Below, piece after piece: positions 4,836 through 9,584 of a stretch of DNA of 9,584 nt. The notes beneath the pieces were generated by a model. The model was not told the DNA's origin, ran no database searches, and saw nothing but the letters and a program-made list of their open reading frames with translations. The position numbers and the translations under genes are program-made. Source of the stretch: a bacterium (GTDB lineage Bacteria; Oederibacteriota; Muellerivitia; Muellerivitales; Muellerivitaceae). The stretch covers positions 1-9,584 of the forward strand of contig JAICXI010000038.1 of NCBI GenBank assembly GCA_025980505.1, read 5' to 3'. Positions within the stretch are counted from its first letter, which is position 1. Each line of letters opens with the position of its first letter.

Positions 4836-6596
4836 ATGCCTGAATCCATGAAGAAGCGCCTGGGCGAGATGCTGGTGGACGAAGGAATCATCACGGAAGA
4901 ACAGCTTCAAGAAGCCCTCCATGAACAAAAAATCAAGGGCGGGCGCCTGGAAAAAATCCTGATCAGCCAAGGGTACGTCACCCAAGACGTCATCATGGCT
5001 TTTGTGGGCACCCAATTGGGCATTCCCCACGTCAGCCTCAACGAGATCGGTGAAATCCCCAACGACGTCGTTTTTTCCGTCCCCGAATCCATCGCCATCA
5101 ACCACTGTCTCATTCCCATCGTCAAAAAGGATAAAAGGCTGACCGTGGCCATGGCGGATCCCCTCAACGTATTCGCCATCGACGACATCAAGATGATGAC
5201 CGGCTTCGAAGTGGACCCGGCCATCGCCAGCGAAACGGAAATCAAGGCCATGCAGGCCAAGTATTACGGGGCCGCGGCCGGCGGGGGTGGCGCGGCCGGC
5301 GGGGGTGGCGAAGCCGGCGGCGACATGCAGGAAATCCTGAACTCCATGGGTGGGGAAAGCCTGGAGGTCATGGAAGAAAAAGCGGAAGACATCGATATTT
5401 CCAAGCTGGAAGCCGCGGGCGAAGACGCTCCGGTTGTCCGCCTGGTCAACCTTATTTTAACGGAAGCCGTCCGTTCGGGAGCCAGTGATATCCATGTCGA
5501 ACCCTATGAAAAAAACCTGAGATGCCGGTACCGAATCGACGGCGTCCTTCATGAAGTGCAATCGCCGCCGAGGTCCATCTCGGCCGCCATATCCTCCCGC
5601 ATTAAAATCATGTCGTCCTTGGACATCGCCGAACGGCGCCTGCCCCAGGACGGGCGCATCAAGATCAAGGTCCTCGGCAAAGAAATCGATTTGCGCGTTT
5701 CCATCTGCCCGGTCCAATTCGGCGAAAAGATCGTCATGCGCATTTTGGATTCTTCCAACCTTTCCTTGGACCTTCCCAAGCTCGGTTTCGAAGACGATAT
5801 TTTGCCGAAATTTGAAAAAGCCATCGTGGAACCCTATGGCCTTGTTTTGGTGACGGGGCCCACCGGGTCCGGGAAATCCACCACCCTTTACTCGGCCCTC
5901 CATTACATCAACAACCCGGACGTGAATATCTCGACCATTGAAGACCCGGTGGAATACAACCTTCCCGGCATCAACCAAGTGAATGCCAAGGCCGGTATCG
6001 GGCTGACCTTCGCCGCCGGGTTGAGGTCGTTTCTGCGGCAAGACCCCGATATCATCATGGTGGGTGAAATCCGCGACAAGGAGACGGCGGAAATCGCCAT
6101 CAACGCGGCCTTGACCGGCCACCTTGTTTTTTCCACGTTGCACACCAATGACGCGCCGGGGGCCGTAACCCGCATGGGTAATATGGGCGTGGAGCCCTTT
6201 TTGATCACCTCGACGGTCCATTGCGTCGTGGCCCAGCGCTTGTTGCGCCGGATCTGCAAGGATTGCAAGGAAACCTATGAGGCCCCGCCTGAGGTCCTGG
6301 ATGAGTTGGGCTTGAAACCCGCGGCCGGCGAAACCATCACCTTACACCGGGGCGTGGGATGCGCGACATGCTCCAACACCGGTTATAAAGGCCGTATGGC
6401 GATCCATGAGGTTCTCATGTTGAATGACGATTTTCGGAAAGGGGTCTTGCAGAGAAAATCCGCGTCCGAACTGAAGAAGGTCGCCCGAGAAGGCGGGATG
6501 CAAACCCTTCGGGAATGTGGAGTTCGGAAGGTCCTGAAGGGGATGACTTCCGTCGAAGAGCTCTTGCGTGTCGCCCACGCGGACGAAGAAGAATAA
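4836..6596 (+). CDS. pilB: Type IV pilus extension ATPase PilB (GspE family)
   Basis: PilB is the hexameric cytoplasmic motor that drives pilin addition at the inner-membrane platform. The 586-residue protein has an N-terminal MshEN/T2SSE_N-type domain (about 6-140), a Gly/Ala linker (145-162) and the secretion-ATPase core. Core motifs are Walker A GPTGSGKST (341-349, Lys347), the Asp box TIEDP (367-371), Walker B DPDIIMVGE (403-411) and the His box around His429-His436. A zinc site is formed by Cys474, Cys477, Cys509 and Cys512, typical of PilB and GspE and absent from PilT. The N-terminus carries two consecutive 24-residue repeats of the c-di-GMP-binding type (8-31 and 37-60), the second with Glu39 for the usual Gly. 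The start ATG 4836 has GAGGTG at 4826-4831, only 4 nt away; a second in-frame ATG at 4848 is too far from it. Context with pilT, pilC and a pilin favours PilB over a type II secretion GspE. Confidence 0.95.
   Translation: MPESMKKRLGEMLVDEGIITEEQLQEALHEQKIKGGRLEKILISQGYVTQDVIMAFVGTQLGIPHVSLNEIGEIPNDVVFSVPESIAINHCLIPIVKKDKRLTVAMADPLNVFAIDDIKMMTGFEVDPAIASETEIKAMQAKYYGAAAGGGGAAGGGGEAGGDMQEILNSMGGESLEVMEEKAEDIDISKLEAAGEDAPVVRLVNLILTEAVRSGASDIHVEPYEKNLRCRYRIDGVLHEVQSPPRSISAAISSRIKIMSSLDIAERRLPQDGRIKIKVLGKEIDLRVSICPVQFGEKIVMRILDSSNLSLDLPKLGFEDDILPKFEKAIVEPYGLVLVTGPTGSGKSTTLYSALHYINNPDVNISTIEDPVEYNLPGINQVNAKAGIGLTFAAGLRSFLRQDPDIIMVGEIRDKETAEIAINAALTGHLVFSTLHTNDAPGAVTRMGNMGVEPFLITSTVHCVVAQRLLRRICKDCKETYEAPPEVLDELGLKPAAGETITLHRGVGCATCSNTGYKGRMAIHEVLMLNDDFRKGVLQRKSASELKKVAREGGMQTLRECGVRKVLKGMTSVEELLRVAHADEEE
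5274..5309 (+). repeat. Tandem 18-bp repeat in the pilB linker
   Basis: Two identical adjacent copies of gcggccggcgggggtggc lie at 5274-5291 and 5292-5309, followed by a partial, degenerate third copy. They keep the frame and encode a repeating Ala-Ala-Gly-Gly-Gly-Gly unit in the flexible linker between the N-terminal domain and the ATPase core. Confidence 0.9.
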
Positions 6597-6620
6597 AAAA
6601 CCATCAATCGCTGATAGCTA

Positions 6621-6626
6621 AAGGAG
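6621..6626 (+). promoter_or_regulatory. Ribosome binding site of pilT, unusually distant
   Basis: AAGGAG is the only strong Shine-Dalgarno match before pilT and lies 13 nt from the ATG at 6640, against the usual 5-9. No ATG, GTG or TTG lies closer in frame (an in-frame ATA at 6631 is 4 nt away). Similarity of the protein to other PilT N-termini supports the ATG. Confidence 0.55.
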
Positions 6627-6639
6627 AAAAATAGACTTT

Positions 6640-7704
6640 ATGGTCAATATCGACACGCTGTTAAGGCTGATGTTTGAACGGGGAGCTTCGGACCTCCATA
6701 TCACCGCCGGCGCCCCGCCGATGCTTCGGATTGACGGCGTGATGACCGCCACCGAGTACGAGAAGTTAAGGCCCGAGACCACCCAACAGTTGATCTACAG
6801 CATCCTTACCGATGAACAAAAGGAAAAGTTCGAGAAGGACAACGAGTTGGACGTCTCTTTTGGCGTTGAAGGAGTGGGCCGCGTCCGCATGAATGTTTAC
6901 CAGCAAAGGGGCGCGGTGGCTGCGGCCCTCCGGAACATTCCCACCACCATCCGCACTTTTGAAGACCTCAAACTTCCGCAGATTGTGCAAGACATCGTCA
7001 AGCTGCCCAAAGGGCTGGTCCTGGTCACCGGACCCACCGGTTCGGGCAAGTCCACGACGCTGGCGGCGATGCTGGATTGGATCAACACCAATCAACAACA
7101 CCATATTATTACCATCGAAGACCCCATCGAATACGTTCATACGCACAAGTCCAGCATTGTCAACCAGCGGGAAGTCGGAACGGACACCCACACCTTCGCC
7201 ACCGCGCTGAAATACGCCCTCCGGCAGGATCCGGACGTCATCCTGATCGGTGAAATGCGGGACTTGGAAACCATCAATGCGGCCTTGACCATCGCGGAGA
7301 CGGGACACTTGGTTTTCGCCACCCTGCACACAGTGGACGCCATTCAAACCATCAACCGCATTATCGACGTTTTTCCGGCTTCCCAACAACAACAGGTCCG
7401 CGCCCAAATTTCCTTCGTGCTTCAGGCCGTTTTGTCGCAACAGTTGATTCCGAAAGCCTATGGATCGGGAAGGTGTATCGGGGTGGAAGTCCTCATTCCG
7501 ACGGCGGCCGTCCGCAACCTGATTCGCGAGGAAAAAATCCATCAAATTTATTCGGCCATGCAAACCGGAACCGAATACGGCATGCAGACAATGAACCAGT
7601 CCTTGTTCGAACTGTATCAGAAACAGTTGGTCAGCTATAACGAAATTTTCTCCAGGACGTTGGATCCTAAAGAATTGCAGCGGATGGTCAAAGGCGTCAT
7701 CTGA
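6640..7704 (+). CDS. pilT: Type IV pilus retraction ATPase PilT
   Basis: PilT is the hexameric motor that disassembles pilin from the fibre base, powering twitching movement and DNA uptake. The 354-residue product has the typical N-terminal PAS-like start (LLRLMFERGASDLHITAG, about residues 7-24) and then the ATPase core. Motifs are Walker A GPTGSGKST (131-139, Lys137), IEDPIEY, Walker B DPDVILIGE (197-205) and a His box around ETGHLVFATLHT. The C-terminal signature VRNLIREEK-IHQI (291-303) is diagnostic for PilT rather than PilB, and the PilB zinc cysteines are absent. Length is normal. It lies 43 nt after pilB and 29 nt before pilC with no terminator in either gap, so it is presumably cotranscribed. 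It could be the PilU paralogue, but the single copy beside pilB and pilC favours PilT. Confidence 0.95.
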   Translation: MVNIDTLLRLMFERGASDLHITAGAPPMLRIDGVMTATEYEKLRPETTQQLIYSILTDEQKEKFEKDNELDVSFGVEGVGRVRMNVYQQRGAVAAALRNIPTTIRTFEDLKLPQIVQDIVKLPKGLVLVTGPTGSGKSTTLAAMLDWINTNQQHHIITIEDPIEYVHTHKSSIVNQREVGTDTHTFATALKYALRQDPDVILIGEMRDLETINAALTIAETGHLVFATLHTVDAIQTINRIIDVFPASQQQQVRAQISFVLQAVLSQQLIPKAYGSGRCIGVEVLIPTAAVRNLIREEKIHQIYSAMQTGTEYGMQTMNQSLFELYQKQLVSYNEIFSRTLDPKELQRMVKGVI

Positions 7705-7733
7705 TTTAACGTTACCTAGGAAAGAATCGAACC

Positions 7734-8948
7734 ATGCCCAGCTTTAAGTACAAAGCCCGCAATAATTTAGGCAAGATCGTCGAAGGGACCATTGAAGTTG
7801 AAAGTGAGGCGGCCGTCGCCGGCGCCTTGCGTCAAAAGAGGTTGGAACTTGTTTCTTCTTCTTCCGCGGGCGGGTTGGCCGGCTTATGGTCGGTGCTCAA
7901 TAAAAAAGGCGGAAAAGTCACCACGAAGGACATCGTGGTTTTTAGCCGGCAGTTTTCAACCATGGTGAATGCCGGCCTTCCAATCCTCCAAGGATTGACC
8001 ATTGTGGCCGAACAAGCGGAGAATCCCGATTTCCGGAAGGTCATGACCAAGGTGCGGGATGATATCTCCAATGGCGTCCCTCTTTCCGAAGCGATGGCCA
8101 AATTTCCGAAGGTTTTCAACACGCTTTATGTCAACATGGTTAAGGCCGGCGAACAGGGTGGGATTTTGGACGTTATTTTTGAACGGTTGTCCGAATACAT
8201 GGAAAAGGCCGAAGGCGTTTCGAGGAAAGTGAAATCGGCCATGATGTACCCCGTTGTTGTCATGTCGGTGGCGGTGTTGGTTGTCATTTTTTTGATGGCG
8301 AAGGTTGTTCCCACCTTTCGGGATGTTTTCGCTTCTTTCGGGGCCAAGCTGCCGGCACCCACGCAGTTTTTGATCGATGTAAGCCAGTTTATGTCCAGCA
8401 AGAAGGCTGTTTTGCTGGTGGTTTTCGGTGTTGCCTTTTGGATAGCGTTGACCATGTACCGAAAGACAAAGGCCGGAGCCTTCAATTGGGACAAAATGAT
8501 TTTAAACATACCTGTTTTTGGGGTGTTGGCCCGAAAAGCTTCCGTGGCAAAATTCGCCCGAACCCTGGGGACCTTGATTAAATCGGGTGTCCCCATAATG
8601 GACGCCCTTGAAACGGTGGCTAAGACTTCAGGTAACCTTGTCATCGAGAAGGCTGTTTTTAATGCGCGCGATTCGGTCCGGGAAGGCAAGACCCTGACCC
8701 AACCCCTCAAAGAAAGTAAGGTATTCCCGCCGATGGTAACCCAAATGATCAACGTCGGCGAAGAAACAGGCGCTCTTGACACCATGTTGAATAAAATCGC
8801 GGATTTTTATGAGGATGAGGTGGATGCGGCTGTCGAAGGTTTAACATCCATTATTGAGCCTATCTTGATTGTTTTTTTGGGGGTGACGATTGGATTTATT
8901 GTGGTGGCCATGTTTATGCCGATGTTTGAGATAGGAAATGTGGTCTAG
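7734..8948 (+). CDS. pilC: Type IV pilus inner-membrane platform protein PilC (GspF family)
   Basis: PilC is the inner-membrane platform that couples rotation of the PilB or PilT hexamer to pilin insertion or removal. The 404-residue protein begins FKYKARNNLGKIVEGTIE, typical of the family. It contains two GspF domains, about 75-195 and 275-400, each with the motif pattern of a cytoplasmic helical bundle followed by a membrane helix (FSRQFSTMVNAGLPILQGL in the first, FARTLGTLIKSGVPIMDAL in the second). Three membrane segments are visible at about 172-195, 225-244 and 377-398. Length is normal. The ribosome site is weak (AGGA at 7718-7721, 12 nt from the ATG), so translation may rely partly on coupling to pilT. 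Many codons end in T or G, giving a less GC-rich look than pilB. Confidence 0.95.
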   Translation: MPSFKYKARNNLGKIVEGTIEVESEAAVAGALRQKRLELVSSSSAGGLAGLWSVLNKKGGKVTTKDIVVFSRQFSTMVNAGLPILQGLTIVAEQAENPDFRKVMTKVRDDISNGVPLSEAMAKFPKVFNTLYVNMVKAGEQGGILDVIFERLSEYMEKAEGVSRKVKSAMMYPVVVMSVAVLVVIFLMAKVVPTFRDVFASFGAKLPAPTQFLIDVSQFMSSKKAVLLVVFGVAFWIALTMYRKTKAGAFNWDKMILNIPVFGVLARKASVAKFARTLGTLIKSGVPIMDALETVAKTSGNLVIEKAVFNARDSVREGKTLTQPLKESKVFPPMVTQMINVGEETGALDTMLNKIADFYEDEVDAAVEGLTSIIEPILIVFLGVTIGFIVVAMFMPMFEIGNVV

Positions 8949-8974
8949 TCTGTTTTTCGAGTCATGGGGCCGTG

Positions 8975-9003
8975 TTGACAGGGGGTTTTTTAAACGATAA
9001 AAT
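8975..9003 (+). promoter_or_regulatory. Strong sigma70-like promoter of the pilin gene
   Basis: A perfect -35 box TTGACA (8975-8980) and TAAAAT (8998-9003; five of six) are spaced by 17 nt. The start would be near 9010, with a leader of about 57 nt. No -24/-12 sigma54 pattern (TGGCAC-N5-TTGC) is visible, unlike the pilA promoters of Pseudomonas and Myxococcus. It gives the pilin gene its own transcript, as expected for a fibre subunit needed in large excess over the motor proteins. Confidence 0.8.
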
Positions 9004-9066
9004 GGTGACAAGCTTAGTCATTGGGTCATCAAAGTTTAGATTAGGCTGAGAAAACGGGAGGGATTT

Positions 9067-9522
9067 ATGATTCGATTGAAAGCAAAAGGTTTTACGTTGA
9101 TCGAGCTGATGATCGTTGTCGCGATCATTGGTATTTTGGCCGCAATCGCGATTCCGCGGTTCGCCCAGATGCTGGAAAAGTCCAGGGAAGGGTCTACCAA
9201 GGGCAATCTGGGTAGTATCAAGTCCGCCGCTTCCATTTACTACGGCGACACCCAGGGGATCTGGCCTACCACCCTTCAATCCGCCACCAATTACGCCTTC
9301 AGCCGCTATTTGGACAATATATCACCGGTGAAGGTGACAGGAGCTTTTGTGGCGGGCGCGACCAGCCCGGCCGGGGCCTTGGTGACCATGAGCACCATGA
9401 GTTCGGTGCCGACTGGTGCCGGGACCGGGTGGTTGTACGACAGCAATTTCGGGAGCGTGTACGTCAACAGCACGGTCCAGGATTCGAAAGCGTTGCCTTA
9501 TTCGTTCTACGGAGTTGAGTGA
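9067..9522 (+). CDS. pilA: Type IV pilin, probable major pilin
   Basis: A 151-residue prepilin. The leader MIRLKAKG (1-8) is short and basic and should be cut by prepilin peptidase after Gly8, leaving Phe as the methylated first residue of a 143-residue mature pilin. Glu at mature position 5 (Glu13) and the hydrophobic helix FTLIELMIVVAIIGILAAIA form the standard N-terminal alpha helix that anchors the subunit in the membrane and packs the fibre core. The stretch KSREGSTKGNLGSIKSAASIYYGD continues the helix. The globular part is small, rich in Ser, Thr, Gly and Ala, and has no cysteine, so the C-terminal disulfide loop of Neisseria or Pseudomonas pilins is absent. The ending (GTGWLYDSNFGSVYVNS) resembles GspG-type pseudopilins. 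Its own strong promoter, a good ribosome site (GGGAGG, 9056-9061) and a strong terminator support a major pilin role; a minor pilin or pseudopilin is the alternative. Confidence 0.9.
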   Translation: MIRLKAKGFTLIELMIVVAIIGILAAIAIPRFAQMLEKSREGSTKGNLGSIKSAASIYYGDTQGIWPTTLQSATNYAFSRYLDNISPVKVTGAFVAGATSPAGALVTMSTMSSVPTGAGTGWLYDSNFGSVYVNSTVQDSKALPYSFYGVE

Positions 9523-9546
9523 TTTATTCTTAAATAAGGTTTGATT

Positions 9547-9583
9547 AAAATAATGGGCGGCCCCAAATGCCGCCCATTGTTTT
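9547..9583 (+). terminator. Intrinsic terminator after the pilin gene
   Basis: AATGGGCGGC (9552-9561) pairs perfectly with GCCGCCCATT (9569-9578) around a 7-nt loop. The stem is extended by one T-G wobble and AAAA/TTTT, ending in GTTTTA at the window edge. It lies 24 nt after the pilin stop. The A-run on the 5' side means it could also serve a convergent gene beyond the window. Confidence 0.88.
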
Positions 9584-9584
9584 A

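Noticed and set aside
5457..6221. 254-codon frame antisense to pilB, and the 265-codon frame antisense to pilT (6766-7563)
   Set aside because: Both mirror strongly conserved ATPase coding sequence, and their products resemble no protein family I know.
8949..8995. Terminator between pilC and the pilin gene
   Set aside because: A T-run exists (8986-8991) but no stem precedes it; the T-run lies in the spacer of the pilin promoter.
4836..9522. Type II secretion (gspEFG) instead of type IV pilus genes
   Set aside because: The diagnostic PilT retraction ATPase lies between the E- and F-type genes, which type II systems lack.

Overview
The window reads as a stretch of ordinary chromosome from a GC-rich (by eye; not computed), Gram-negative-type bacterium that makes type IV pili. 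It holds nine complete genes plus the 3' end of a tenth. I see no tRNA, rRNA, CRISPR array, insertion sequence or prophage remnant. The lineage cannot be fixed from the sequence. The pilB-pilT-pilC order is shared with deltaproteobacteria such as Myxococcus, while the short cysteine-free pilin resembles those of Elusimicrobia-like and other uncultured phyla; this is an impression, not a search result.

Left part (1-1553): the C-terminal end of thiC (thiamine pyrimidine synthesis) is followed by a small alpha/beta hydrolase on the same strand. Facing it is a 7Fe-type ferredoxin gene on the minus strand. The ferredoxin's intrinsic terminator lies inside the last codons of the hydrolase.

Middle part (1554-4722): a 343-base intergenic region with candidate divergent promoters leads into dnaJ, rsmE (16S rRNA m3U1498 methyltransferase) and aroE (shikimate dehydrogenase). 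rsmE and aroE overlap by 4 nt, and the three probably form one transcript.

Right part (4723-9584): a type IV pilus motor cluster. A near-consensus sigma70-type promoter precedes pilB (extension ATPase), followed by pilT (retraction ATPase) and pilC (inner-membrane platform). A second, even closer match to consensus precedes a pilin gene, which ends at a strong intrinsic terminator at the window edge. PilB extends and PilT retracts a fibre of this pilin through the PilC platform. The prepilin peptidase, the PilMNOP alignment proteins and the PilQ secretin are not in the window.

I found no clearly novel system. The points most worth a second look are the predicted cyclic-di-GMP-binding N-terminus of PilB with one altered motif glycine, the tandem 18-bp repeat coding PilB's Gly/Ala linker, the terminator embedded in the hydrolase coding end, and the separate strong promoter for the pilin.
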